The translations under genes and the position numbers were made by a program. This document shows, piece after piece, positions 27,241-36,088 of a stretch of 64,000 nucleotides of DNA; positions within the stretch are counted from its first letter, which is position 1; the number at the start of each line of letters is the position of its first letter. The stretch covers positions 40,541 through 104,540 of the forward strand of contig CAKZLK010000030.1 in NCBI GenBank assembly GCA_937125455.1, given 5' to 3'. Origin of the DNA: an uncultured Aequorivita sp. GTDB taxonomy: Bacteria > Bacteroidota > Bacteroidia > Flavobacteriales > Flavobacteriaceae. The notes under the pieces are model-generated. The model was not told the origin of the DNA. It worked only from the letters and a program-made list of their open reading frames with translations, and ran no database searches.

Positions 27241-28225
27241 TTTTTTACAATTTGATAATGATAGAAAGGCATTAATTTTTAGTCAGACTGCTGTTAGAAC
27301 AGGTCTTCCATCCTATGCGGTAGAAAAAGATTGGTGGGTTACGGAAATTATGAGGATAGTTTTCTCACTTCCCTATGCTGAAGCTTTTGTGTTTAAGGGA
27401 GGTACTTCTTTAAGTAAGGGGTATAATTTGATAAGACGTTTTTCCGAAGACATTGATTTAGCGATTGATCGTACATTTTTTGATATGCCTGGTGAATTAT
27501 CAAGAACCCAAATTAAGAAATTACGAAAGAAGAACTCTAAATTTATTAGTACAGAATTGATTGAGCACTTAACAGAAGAAATCGCAAAGAAAGAACTTCC
27601 AATTACCTCTATTGGGGTGGAGCCATATGAAGCATCTGACACTGACCCGTTAAGAATTTATATTACGTATGAACCTCTGACGGAAAAGAACAAATATGTT
27701 ACTCCGAGAATTTTACTTGAGATAAGCTGTAGATCATTGATAGAGCCTTTTGAAGAAGTGCCCATTAATTCTTTAGTGGATCAGGAATATCCAGATACGA
27801 CATTTACCAACCCAACATTTCCAGTAAGAACAGTACAACCCCAACGAACATTTTTAGAAAAAGTTTTTTTGCTTCACGAGGAATGGCAAAAGGAAGTAAT
27901 TAGAGTTGATCGTCTTAGCAGACACTTATATGACTTAGAACGCTTAATGGATACTAAGTTTGGCAAAAAAGCTTTGAATGATAAGGATTTGTATTTTCAC
28001 ATCATTGACCACAGAAGTAAATTCTCAGCTGTGAAAGGAGTAGATTATGAAGATCATCAGCCAAAGGCTATTTGCATTTTACCACCTGACAATGTTATTA
28101 AACATTACGAAGACGATTATAATGAGATGAAAGAAAGTATGTTCTCGGGTAATACCCTTTCTTGGAAAGAATTGACGGAAAGGCTTAATAAACTCCAGAA
28201 ACAAATCCGAGAGTTAAAATGGTGA
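27233..28225 (+). CDS. abiEii: AbiEii nucleotidyltransferase toxin
   Basis: The 330-residue protein has the nucleotidyltransferase motifs of the AbiEii/DUF1814 family: KGGTSLSKGY (55-64) and FSEDIDLAID (70-79), with catalytic aspartates in the second. Related toxins modify tRNA acceptor ends with nucleotides and give abortive infection against phage. It is coupled to the antitoxin gene. No inactivating change is seen. Confidence 0.9.
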   Translation: MSDFLQFDNDRKALIFSQTAVRTGLPSYAVEKDWWVTEIMRIVFSLPYAEAFVFKGGTSLSKGYNLIRRFSEDIDLAIDRTFFDMPGELSRTQIKKLRKKNSKFISTELIEHLTEEIAKKELPITSIGVEPYEASDTDPLRIYITYEPLTEKNKYVTPRILLEISCRSLIEPFEEVPINSLVDQEYPDTTFTNPTFPVRTVQPQRTFLEKVFLLHEEWQKEVIRVDRLSRHLYDLERLMDTKFGKKALNDKDLYFHIIDHRSKFSAVKGVDYEDHQPKAICILPPDNVIKHYEDDYNEMKESMFSGNTLSWKELTERLNKLQKQIRELKW

Positions 28226-28286
28226 TTTAAATTGTTCGGCAACCAGTCTTTACATCAAATAATTCTTTCCAATTAATTAAAATATA

Positions 28287-29483
28287 ATGACACCATCAGA
28301 AAAATATGTAGCAGATTTATGTGAAAAATCTTTTTTACCATTTTGGAGTTTTCCCAACCCTTTAGGCAAGAAGGACAAAGAATTATGCGATGTGCTCGTT
28401 GTATGCGGTAGCACAATCCTTTTGATTTCTGTTAAAGATATACAAGTATCTAGCCACAAAGATAAAAGCATCCAATACTCAAGATGGGTTAAAAAGGCTG
28501 TGGACGATTCAATTCAACAGCTTTATGGAGCAGAAAGATTCTTGAAAAATGTTGATGACGTAACATTAAAGAATCGGACCACGAAGGTTGCTCTACCAGA
28601 TAAAAATGAACGAACCATTTATAGAATCGCTATTGCTTTTGGAAGTGATTATGATTTTCCATTGCCTATGGGAATGAATAATAGGGGTTTTGTACACATA
28701 TTTGATGAACAATCAACAGCTACTATTATCAGTGAACTTGACACAATAACAGATTTTACAAGATATCTAACAGCAAAAGAAAAATTTCTTAGTTCAAATC
28801 ATATGTTACTTCCAGAGGAAACGGATTTCTTTGCTCTTTATATTCAGACAGGACTTGAGTTCGATTATCCAGTAGATTCAATTGCTGGTTCTGGTGGGCT
28901 TTGGGAAAGTTACATTAAGTCAGAAGATTATAGTGATTGGAGAAAAAGAATTGCACCTAGTTTTATTTGGGATTATATGATAAACCAATTACACGCTTAT
29001 CACATAAAAGATGAAACAAATGATCAGCAAATTCAAGATTTAGAAAATGCAATCCGAATAATAAATCTAGAGGACAGGATAAATAGAACTGAATTAGGTT
29101 TAGCTCTTGATGATGCTATTAAAAAAAAGTCAATTGGTAGAATGCTTCTCCCACAGCCAGGTGCCAATCATATGTATGTATTTATGCCTCTAACACAAAA
29201 AAATTGGGAAGGGAAAGAGAGAGAATTAGAGTTGAGATGCATTGTCGCTCGATACTTAAACCCATCTGTAATTACAGTTATTGGACTAGCTTTTGGATCC
29301 AACGGAAAGGATGAGAGCGTCTATGATATTTGTTACCACTACATTCCTGAGGTTTCTGATGATTTTGTTAAGCACGCTAAAGAGATTCAAAAAGAACTTG
29401 GATATTTCAAAAATTCTTTACAATCTAGTAATTCTGATTATTCATTGAAAGATTTTGATGGATTTGGAATTAATAAACAATAG
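28287..29483 (+). CDS. Unknown protein with PD-(D/E)XK-like nuclease domain
   Basis: The 398-residue soluble protein has an N-terminal 60-residue stretch with a PD-(D/E)XK-like pattern: E32 and D35 in KELCDVLVVC, then a hydrophobic strand ending ISVK with K50. The rest has no motif I recognise. It is 61 bases downstream of abiEii on the same strand but has its own ribosome-binding region, so it may be a separate unit. Placement in the defence-rich part of the ICE suggests an anti-phage or anti-plasmid role, which is inference. Confidence 0.6.
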   Translation: MTPSEKYVADLCEKSFLPFWSFPNPLGKKDKELCDVLVVCGSTILLISVKDIQVSSHKDKSIQYSRWVKKAVDDSIQQLYGAERFLKNVDDVTLKNRTTKVALPDKNERTIYRIAIAFGSDYDFPLPMGMNNRGFVHIFDEQSTATIISELDTITDFTRYLTAKEKFLSSNHMLLPEETDFFALYIQTGLEFDYPVDSIAGSGGLWESYIKSEDYSDWRKRIAPSFIWDYMINQLHAYHIKDETNDQQIQDLENAIRIINLEDRINRTELGLALDDAIKKKSIGRMLLPQPGANHMYVFMPLTQKNWEGKERELELRCIVARYLNPSVITVIGLAFGSNGKDESVYDICYHYIPEVSDDFVKHAKEIQKELGYFKNSLQSSNSDYSLKDFDGFGINKQ

Positions 29484-30143
29484 TTTCAGGTTTAGATTTA
29501 GCTAATCTGTATTAGTGTACTGTGTTTTAACTAAAAACACTTCCATTATTTAAAATACCGTTCAGCACATTGCCCCTCCATTCCGCGAAAAGCTACATTT
29601 CGGCAAAAAAGCTTCCCTAAAAAGTCTTGGACACCATCCACAATTTCTCCTTTCCATTCCGTTGACCCTTCCCGATGCTCTGGGAAGGAACACTGCATTC
29701 CCATCCGAAATCGTGAACGAAGTCCGCCCCATCGGAATTCCATTTAATCATTTGGTGCCACTTCCTATGTATTGGTACTTCACAAAAGCCTTTAGGTCTA
29801 CTCCCGCACCCTCACTGTCCCTCCCTTTTTTTGATAGCAAAATACCAACATTTGGAAGTTGAACGGAATGCATAAGCCAGTCGTGCCTCCTTTTTATAAA
29901 TCCTTATCAATTCCAAATATTGAAACTGTATCAGCAACAAAAAAAGGTAACAGCGAGGGCGCTATGGGAAGTAAATCTAAAATGAATCTTATGAAATCAT
30001 ACAAAACATCAAAAAGGAAGCGGCACCAAAAAAAACAAAAAAGGAAAACGCTCAAGATATAATAAGTAAATCACTTCAAAAAAATAGAAACGCAAACTGT
30101 CTGAATGGTTCAGATAGCATTATTAATCTTTAAATATTTTATT
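29484..30143. other. 660-base region without a convincing gene
   Basis: Bases 29550-29850 are markedly richer in C and less A/T-rich than the surroundings and have no good reading frame. A stem-loop (CCTTCCC / GGGAAGG, 8-base loop) lies at 29667-29688. Bases 29859-30062 contain a basic 67-codon frame that looks spurious. The stretch precedes ssb and the mobilisation genes. It could hold a non-coding RNA, a remnant, or an origin or leader region of the ICE. Confidence 0.4.
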
Positions 30144-30488
30144 ATGAGTACTTTAAAAAATCACGTACAGTTAATCGGAAACGTTGGACAGGAACCAACC
30201 ATTACCAACCTTGAAAGCGGAAAAAAAGTAGCCCGTTTATCAATCGCCACCAACGAACACTACAAAAACAGCAAAGGCGAAAAGGTACAGTCCACCGACT
30301 GGCACACGGTTGTAGCTTGGGGCAAGACTGCCGAGATTATCGAAAATTATGTATGTAAGGGAAAGGAAATAGCCCTAACGGGAAAACTACGAACCCGAAG
30401 CTATACCACCGAAGACGGAAACCAGCGCTATGTAACCGAGGTGGAAGCCAATGAAATCCTATTACTAGGAAGCAAAAGCGATAAATAA
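30144..30488 (+). CDS. ssb: Single-stranded DNA-binding protein
   Basis: The protein has 114 residues from the ATG at 30144 (STLKNHVQLIGNVGQEP), the standard SSB start. An upstream in-frame ATG at 30105 would add residues not found in SSB. The OB-fold core is complete (ATNEHYKNSKGEKVQSTDWH, WGKTAEIIENYV). The acidic C-terminal tail of full SSB is missing, as in ICE-borne short SSBs of Bacteroidota. It probably coats transferred single-stranded DNA. Confidence 0.93.
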   Translation: MSTLKNHVQLIGNVGQEPTITNLESGKKVARLSIATNEHYKNSKGEKVQSTDWHTVVAWGKTAEIIENYVCKGKEIALTGKLRTRSYTTEDGNQRYVTEVEANEILLLGSKSDK

Positions 30489-30499
30489 TCCTAAAAAGC

Positions 30500-30535
30500 A
30501 AAGAGGACGTTCCCTTGGAAAGTTTCGCCCTCTTT
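30500..30535 (+). terminator. Stem-loop after ssb
   Basis: AAAGAGG and CCTCTTT with adjoining CG pairs form a stem around a 16-base loop, followed by a short T stretch. It lies 12 bases after the ssb stop and 29 bases before the next gene and may end or attenuate the ssb transcript. Confidence 0.4.
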
Positions 30536-30564
30536 TAATTATTAACCCTTTAAATAAGCTAATA

Positions 30565-31014
30565 ATGAAAAGCAAAGTTAATGAAATAGCCATAAGTTAC
30601 AGCGGAAGCACCAAAGCAAATTTACTTCCCAAGATCACCTGTTCCCAAAGTGCGGCAGATTTAGCCTATAGCCATTGGAACAAAGAAACAATCGAACTAC
30701 ACGAAACCTTTAAAATACTATTGCTCAATAATGCCAATAAGGTAAAAGGGATTTATGAGGTTTCCAACGGGGGGATTACCGGCACTTTAGTAGATGTGCG
30801 CATCTTATTTGCCGTACTCTTAAAGAGTCTCACTACCGCAGTAATTTTATTACATAACCATCCGAGTGGAACCTTAAAACCAAGTGAAGCGGATAAACGC
30901 CTGACCCAAAAAATTAAAAAAGCAGGAGAGTTACTTGATATTAAAGTTCTAGACCATTTGATAATTTCTCCCGATGGCGACTATTACAGTTTTGCAGATA
31001 ACGGAATCCTTTAA
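30565..31014 (+). CDS. RadC-like JAB-domain protein
   Basis: The 149-residue protein has the RadC/JAMM metal motif LLHNHPSGTLKPSEAD with H97, H99 and D110 and the conserved KVLDHLIISPDGDYYSFADNG end. Mobile elements often carry such RadC-like genes, with no proven biochemical role. It lies between ssb and a small unknown gene. Confidence 0.88.
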   Translation: MKSKVNEIAISYSGSTKANLLPKITCSQSAADLAYSHWNKETIELHETFKILLLNNANKVKGIYEVSNGGITGTLVDVRILFAVLLKSLTTAVILLHNHPSGTLKPSEADKRLTQKIKKAGELLDIKVLDHLIISPDGDYYSFADNGIL

Positions 31015-31024
31015 AATCACGCTT

Positions 31025-31222
31025 ATGATTTATCTAAATTTCACCGACTTGAGCGAGGAGACTCAAAACCGACTTTTGGAAAATTCTAAAAAAGATGTAG
31101 AACAAAAATTTGGGGAGGACATCCGCAAATACGTAAAGGAAAATTATACCAGTTTTGAAACGATGATTGAAGAAGAAGCCATACGGAATTTATATTCTTA
31201 TACGTTTGTATTCAACATTTGA
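31025..31222 (+). CDS. Small acidic ICE protein, 65 residues
   Basis: The frame from the ATG at 31025 encodes a helical, charged protein (IYLNFTDLSEETQNRLLENS) without membrane segments. It starts 10 bases after the RadC-like gene and is followed by a strong terminator, so it is the last gene of this operon. Similar small proteins accompany Bacteroidota conjugative elements. Function is unknown. Confidence 0.65.
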   Translation: MIYLNFTDLSEETQNRLLENSKKDVEQKFGEDIRKYVKENYTSFETMIEEEAIRNLYSYTFVFNI

Positions 31223-31242
31223 ATTTTAAAAATTACGAATAA

Positions 31243-31272
31243 AACACCGCTATATTGTAGCGGTGTTTTTTT
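31243..31272 (+). terminator. Rho-independent terminator
   Basis: AACACCGCTA and TAGCGGTGTT form a perfect 10-base-pair stem with a 5-base loop and a T run, closing the operon before the mobilisation region. Confidence 0.88.
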
Positions 31273-31458
31273 GTTGGATTAGTTCTAGTTCCATAAAAAT
31301 TATTATCTTTAGTTTGCTGAAATTCAGCATTCAATTTTACGTAGGGTTATCCTTTTTTTGACTTTCGCCGATAATCCTGCCCATCGAAAAATTACATAAC
31401 AGGAAATTATTTTCCTCAAAATGGCAATTGGATTTTGATCCAAATTGTACGGAATTTT

Positions 31459-31475
31459 GTTCGCCCCAGGCGAAC
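31459..31475. other. Candidate oriT stem-loop upstream of mobA
   Basis: GTTCGCC and GGCGAAC pair perfectly around CCA inside the 379-base gap before the relaxation genes. It is followed by a purine-rich stretch and GGGTAACACGCGATGCGATG. Origins of transfer usually lie beside mobA/mobB and carry such hairpins, so this gap is the likeliest oriT of the element. No nick site is proven. Confidence 0.35.
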
Positions 31476-31587
31476 GAAAAGGAGTAGCAAGAGGGTAACA
31501 CGCGATGCGATGTTTAGTACTTCTTTTTGCTTTTAAGATATTGGTAATCAGTATTTTGAAAAATTGGAAAATTCCTTGCTTCCTACA

Positions 31588-31642
31588 ATTTGCGACAAAT
31601 GCCCTGCAAACGCCTATTTTTAGGGAATAATTTGCGACAAAT
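31588..31642. repeat. Two 13-bp palindromic repeats before mobA
   Basis: ATTTGCGACAAAT occurs at 31588-31600 and 31630-31642, 42 bases apart (four helical turns) and just upstream of the mobA ATG. Each copy is a palindrome with a 3-base centre. They look like binding sites of a dimeric regulator such as the ribbon-helix-helix protein MobA itself. Confidence 0.6.
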
Positions 31643-31651
31643 CGGCGAATT

Positions 31652-32032
31652 ATGGACTCATTTATCGGTATCAGGTTTAAAAAAGAAACGGCAAAACGTT
31701 TTCAGGAATTTTCAAGAACACACTTCAAATCACACACCGAAGCATTGGAGACAATGCTCGACTTTTTCTTCTACAACGAGATCTCCCCAAAAGAAAAACT
31801 AGGGCCTACCGGAAGAACCATAGAAGCGAAACTTTTAAAAAGGATTAATGCTGTTATCGCCATAATGCGAGATGTGGAAAAGACACAAACCAAACCCACT
31901 GTAGCAATGATTCAATCGCTGTTTGAAATAGAAGAACCCAAAAAGAAACCCTTGATTGTGGAAAAGAAATATGCCAAAGAACAACCTAAAGTAAGGTTTC
32001 AGGAAAAGCAAAATCATCATAACGAACACTAA
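31652..32032 (+). CDS. mobA: BfmA/BtgA family mobilisation protein MobA
   Basis: The 126-residue protein starts DSFIGIRFKKETAKRFQEFS, the signature of the BfmA/BtgA relaxosome accessory family, with a ribbon-helix-helix-like N-terminus and a basic C-terminal tail. It binds oriT DNA and assists the relaxase encoded 11 bases downstream. Two palindromic repeats before its start suggest autoregulation. Confidence 0.88.
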   Translation: MDSFIGIRFKKETAKRFQEFSRTHFKSHTEALETMLDFFFYNEISPKEKLGPTGRTIEAKLLKRINAVIAIMRDVEKTQTKPTVAMIQSLFEIEEPKKKPLIVEKKYAKEQPKVRFQEKQNHHNEH

Positions 32033-32043
32033 ATTTTTGAGCT

Positions 32044-33075
32044 ATGTACATCACGATCACACCTCAAAAACTGGGAGGGAATTATTCACAAAGTTCAGGT
32101 GATTTTGTGGGTTACCTGGAAAAAGAAAACGAAGGCTTAGAGCCTTCTGAAATGGAAGATTTTTTTAATCAATATGATGATCAAATTTCCGCGGAAGAAG
32201 TGTTAAAGGATATCGATGGTAACGGTGCGAAACTCAAAAAGACCGAACCCAAATTTTATTCCATTACGGTCAGCCCTTCTAAATATGAATTAAAACGGTT
32301 ACAGAACAGCAGCGAAGATTTAAAAAGATACACCCGTGAGCTGATGAAGGATTATGTAGCCTCCTTTAACCGTGAAATCAATGGACTACCTATTCGTATT
32401 GAAGATATTAAGTATTACGCAAAAATAGAACACCAGCGTACCTTCAAAGGCACAGATTGGCAGATTAAAGAAAACCAGCCCTATGCCACTCAAATCCTTC
32501 AGCTTAAAAATGAGATCCGGCACTTGAAAACACAGGGTAGGGAGGGGGAAATTAAATCCCTACAACGAAAGATCTCCAAATTGGAAAGGGAAGCGCCCCA
32601 TCAGCAGGATGGAAAGCGTATCGTTCAGGGAATGCCAAAATCCGGAAACCAAAGCCATATCCATATCATTGTAAGCCGAAAGGATGCCTCCAATACCTTT
32701 AGCCTTTCCCCGGGGAGCAAGCATAAGGCATCGGAAGTCGAGATGCACGGGAAGACTGTAAAACGAGGCTTTGACCGTGACCAATTTTTTGAGCGTGCGG
32801 AAAAGACCTTTGATAGGATTTTTGGTTACCAACGAAACTTTACCGAGACCTATAAAGCAAGAAAGGATTTCGTCAAGAACCCGAAAGTCTATTTTGCATC
32901 GCTGATGAAACTGCCAACCAATGAAAAAGCGATTGCCTTTAAAATGATGAGAGAAAGTGGTGCTCCAATGCAGCCCAGCATTCCGGTTTCTCAGGCGCAA
33001 TTGGCAATGAAAGTTTTTAACCGTCTACACCGGGGCGTGGAAGTAGCCATCAAATCAAGTTCCATTGGTATTTAA
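32044..33075 (+). CDS. mobB: MobB/BfmC-type relaxase
   Basis: The 343-residue protein belongs to the Bacteroidota MobB/BfmC (DUF5712) group. It has the histidine motif SHIHIIVSRKD at about 206-216, which replaces the HUH triad of classical relaxases, and a conserved MYITITPQKLGGNYSQSSGD start. A coiled-coil stretch lies at about 150-185. It is expected to nick oriT and lead single-stranded DNA into the recipient. It follows mobA by 11 bases and precedes the coupling protein by 15. Confidence 0.88.
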   Translation: MYITITPQKLGGNYSQSSGDFVGYLEKENEGLEPSEMEDFFNQYDDQISAEEVLKDIDGNGAKLKKTEPKFYSITVSPSKYELKRLQNSSEDLKRYTRELMKDYVASFNREINGLPIRIEDIKYYAKIEHQRTFKGTDWQIKENQPYATQILQLKNEIRHLKTQGREGEIKSLQRKISKLEREAPHQQDGKRIVQGMPKSGNQSHIHIIVSRKDASNTFSLSPGSKHKASEVEMHGKTVKRGFDRDQFFERAEKTFDRIFGYQRNFTETYKARKDFVKNPKVYFASLMKLPTNEKAIAFKMMRESGAPMQPSIPVSQAQLAMKVFNRLHRGVEVAIKSSSIGI

Positions 33076-33090
33076 TTTAATTCTAATAGT

Positions 33091-34674
33091 ATGTATGTAG
33101 ATCATCTCTTTACCGTTCTTTCCATCATTGGTCTAACCAGTGCTTTGTTTTATGGTGGGTATCAACTTTCCAACTATGCATTCCTAATAAACAACCTGTT
33201 ATTGTTTGTATTGGCTTATTTTTTACAAACATCCAATAATTTGATTTTAGTATTGTTGAAAATTGTCTGTCCGCTTTTGCTAATCAATACGGCATTGTAC
33301 GTTTTCTTACATAAAAGGAAAAACTCAAAAAATAGTGACCATAGGTATCAAGTGGATTTTGCCACGAGCAACGGAAATTTCAAACTGGACAATATTAAAC
33401 GTGGGGCATCCATCATCGGTTCTGCGGGAAGCGGAAAAACCGAAAGTGTGGTCTATGGATTCCTAAAACATTTCCAAAAAGAAGGTTTTTGTGGAATTAT
33501 TCACGATTATAAGGATTTTGAACTGACGGAAATGGCGTATCCACTTTTTAAGGATGGGGATATTCCGTTTAAGGTGATTTCCTTTGATAAAATAATCCAT
33601 CGGGTTAATCCCATTGCTCCACGCTATTTAGAGAATGAGGAAAGTGTGAATGAGGTTTCACGGGTACTTATCGAGAACCTATTGGAGCAAAGGGAAGCTG
33701 GCACCACCGGAACTACTAAATTTTTCAATGATGCTGCGGAAGGATTAATTGGTGGACTCATTTGGAAACTGAAAACGACCTATCCCCAATTCTGTACCCT
33801 TCCACATTTAATTTCTATTTATCAATATCTGGACACCGACAGCCTGATACAGTTTTTGGAAACAAATACCACCTCACGGGCTATGGCAGATGCATTTATT
33901 AGTGGTAAGGATTCGGAACGGCAGACCGCTGGGGTAAAAAGTACCTTGGCCAATGCACTCAAGCGTATCAGTACGCAACGGATCTTTATGGCGTTGTCGG
34001 CAGATGAAGTGCCGCTTAATATCAATAGTAAAGAAAATCCTGCGGTAATTTCAATCGTCAATAATCCCAAGTTTGAAAGCTCGTATTCTCCGGTGATTGC
34101 TACCATTGTCCATACCATTACCAAACAAATGAGCGTACGGAATTCCAACCCTTCATTCCTGTTAATGGAAGAAGCGCCGACTATTCGATTATTGAATATG
34201 CATCGTATTCCGGCAACATTGCGGAGCTATAATATTTCTACGGTCTATGTGATGCAGGATAAGATCCAGAACGATATGATGTATGGAGATAAGGCAAGCA
34301 AGGCGATATTGAGCAATCTTTCCTATCAGTTTTTTGGAAAGGTCAACGACCCGGACACCGCAAAATATTATGAACGTTTTTTTGAAATCATTAAAGACCC
34401 GACTAAAAGTATAAGCCGTGGCCATAACCTCGATTTTGATACCCGTATAACCACAGGGGAAAAGGAAATTCCAAAAATCAGGGCGGATGTTTTCTTTCGT
34501 TTAAAGCAGGGGGAGTTTATTACTTATGCAGATGGGACTGACAAAAAAGTGCAGTTTAAATTAGCAAAGATTCAAAGGGGTTTACCAGAGAATTTAAAGC
34601 AGTTTTCTCAAACTGATCTGGAGACTAATTTTGAGCGGATTTATGAGGAGGCAAGATCGATTTTCAACTGTTAA
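33091..34674 (+). CDS. VirD4-family coupling protein (type IV secretion ATPase)
   Basis: The 527-residue protein has two or three membrane helices in the first 75 residues, a Walker A motif GSAGSGKT (110-117) and a Walker B-like FLLMEEAPTI. It matches the TraG/VirD4 coupling ATPases called MobC in Bacteroidota elements. It connects the relaxosome to the transfer channel at the inner membrane and is the last gene of the mobilisation block. Confidence 0.92.
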   Translation: MYVDHLFTVLSIIGLTSALFYGGYQLSNYAFLINNLLLFVLAYFLQTSNNLILVLLKIVCPLLLINTALYVFLHKRKNSKNSDHRYQVDFATSNGNFKLDNIKRGASIIGSAGSGKTESVVYGFLKHFQKEGFCGIIHDYKDFELTEMAYPLFKDGDIPFKVISFDKIIHRVNPIAPRYLENEESVNEVSRVLIENLLEQREAGTTGTTKFFNDAAEGLIGGLIWKLKTTYPQFCTLPHLISIYQYLDTDSLIQFLETNTTSRAMADAFISGKDSERQTAGVKSTLANALKRISTQRIFMALSADEVPLNINSKENPAVISIVNNPKFESSYSPVIATIVHTITKQMSVRNSNPSFLLMEEAPTIRLLNMHRIPATLRSYNISTVYVMQDKIQNDMMYGDKASKAILSNLSYQFFGKVNDPDTAKYYERFFEIIKDPTKSISRGHNLDFDTRITTGEKEIPKIRADVFFRLKQGEFITYADGTDKKVQFKLAKIQRGLPENLKQFSQTDLETNFERIYEEARSIFNC

Positions 34675-34828
34675 TATTACTAGAATCCAAATTATTAAAC
34701 CTTTACCTATCTGAAAATTGATTAAATAAACTGATAATAAGCAAAAAGTGTGGAATTAGTTAAATATATTTGTGAATTCAAATAAAATTTGTATATGCGA
34801 TTTTATCTTTGAAAACTAATTTAACTAG

Positions 34829-36088
34829 ATGGATCTTAAAGAATTACATAAAAATATTGGAACTGCAAAGGATAATAGGAATAATCCAATACACGATTGG
34901 TATAGATTTACGGCAGGATTTTCATATAAATTAGTTCAGAAAATAATAGAATTGGAAGAACTAGGAGATAAAGACTGTATATATGAATGTTTTGCAGGGT
35001 GTGGGACAACATTAGTTTCTGCTCAGAAAAATGGTATTCCTGCTGTAGGTAATGAAGGTCAAGAATTATTATACAATGTAATAAAAGCAAAATTGGATTG
35101 GTCTGTAAACATAAATTCCTTGAAGCAGTTTATGTTGAAAATAGAGTTGTCTATAGAAAATGGAACCTACGAAAAGCCTTACCACCAACTGCTTAAAACG
35201 CTTTACACAGATAGCAACTTATTTCAATTATATTATATTAGAGATTTCATTACTGATAGTAAACTGGAAAATAATTGTAAAGTTTTTTTAAACTTAGCAT
35301 TAACCCAAACATTACATAAAGTAAGTATTCATCCTATTGCAATCCCTTATATATCAAGAAGTAAAATGTTAAGTGGTAATCTTACTGCTTATGATACTTT
35401 CAAAAATACTGTTTTTAAAATGATAGAGGATTTAGCAACAGTAGATGGGATGAGTAATTGTACGAATATTTATAGACACGACTCTCGCAAGAGAAATGAA
35501 AAAATTGAAACTGATAGCTGTTCAATATCAATTACTTCTCCGCCGTATTTAAATAATTTAGATTATGGAGAGGTTTCTAAGGTTTGTTCTCATTTTTTCG
35601 GTTATACCAATGACTGGAATGAAATTACTGAAAAGGTTAGAAAGGAATTGGTGACAGGCGCTACAACACATTACAAAGAATCCGAATTCGATTTGGAACA
35701 GTGGAAAAGTAGTGATTTTTATATTAAAAATAAAAGTATCATTGATAAACTATTACCCGATATTAAAAAAATTGAAGAAATTAGTAAAACTAGAAAGGGA
35801 AGGAAAAGTTTTCATATCCTTGCCTTGTATTACTTTCAAGATATGTACAAAGTATTTTTAGAAATGCGACGAGTTTTGAAAGAAGGTAGTAAGGCATATT
35901 TGGTTTTAGGAGATTCGGCACCATACGGTATTTTTATAGATACAACTAAAATTTTGGGAGAAATTGCTAAGAATTGCGGTTTTAAAGGTTATGAAATAAT
36001 TAAAATTAGAGAAAGAGGCACTAAGTGGCAGTCACTTACTTATAGACATAATATTAAATTGTCAGAAAACATATTGATACTTGATTAA
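34829..36088 (+). CDS. DNA methyltransferase, first gene of a four-gene cassette
   Basis: The 419-residue protein has an AdoMet-binding motif I (CFAGCGTT, 54-61) near the N-terminus and the catalytic SPPY (237-240) 176 residues later. Amino-methyltransferases (N6-adenine or N4-cytosine) have such motifs, and the long stretch between could be the target-recognition part. No classical restriction gene is next to it. It begins an operon in which the next gene overlaps it by 8 bases. The operon is more AT-rich than the flanking transfer genes and was probably acquired as a unit. Confidence 0.8.
   Translation: MDLKELHKNIGTAKDNRNNPIHDWYRFTAGFSYKLVQKIIELEELGDKDCIYECFAGCGTTLVSAQKNGIPAVGNEGQELLYNVIKAKLDWSVNINSLKQFMLKIELSIENGTYEKPYHQLLKTLYTDSNLFQLYYIRDFITDSKLENNCKVFLNLALTQTLHKVSIHPIAIPYISRSKMLSGNLTAYDTFKNTVFKMIEDLATVDGMSNCTNIYRHDSRKRNEKIETDSCSISITSPPYLNNLDYGEVSKVCSHFFGYTNDWNEITEKVRKELVTGATTHYKESEFDLEQWKSSDFYIKNKSIIDKLLPDIKKIEEISKTRKGRKSFHILALYYFQDMYKVFLEMRRVLKEGSKAYLVLGDSAPYGIFIDTTKILGEIAKNCGFKGYEIIKIRERGTKWQSLTYRHNIKLSENILILD

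Noticed and set aside
29546..30062. Frames of 65-67 codons in the gap before ssb
   Set aside because: Composition is extreme (either C-rich or lysine-rich low complexity), with no ribosome-binding site and no recognisable family.
34189..34425. 78-codon minus-strand frame inside the coupling protein gene
   Set aside because: Antisense of a well-conserved ATPase gene.
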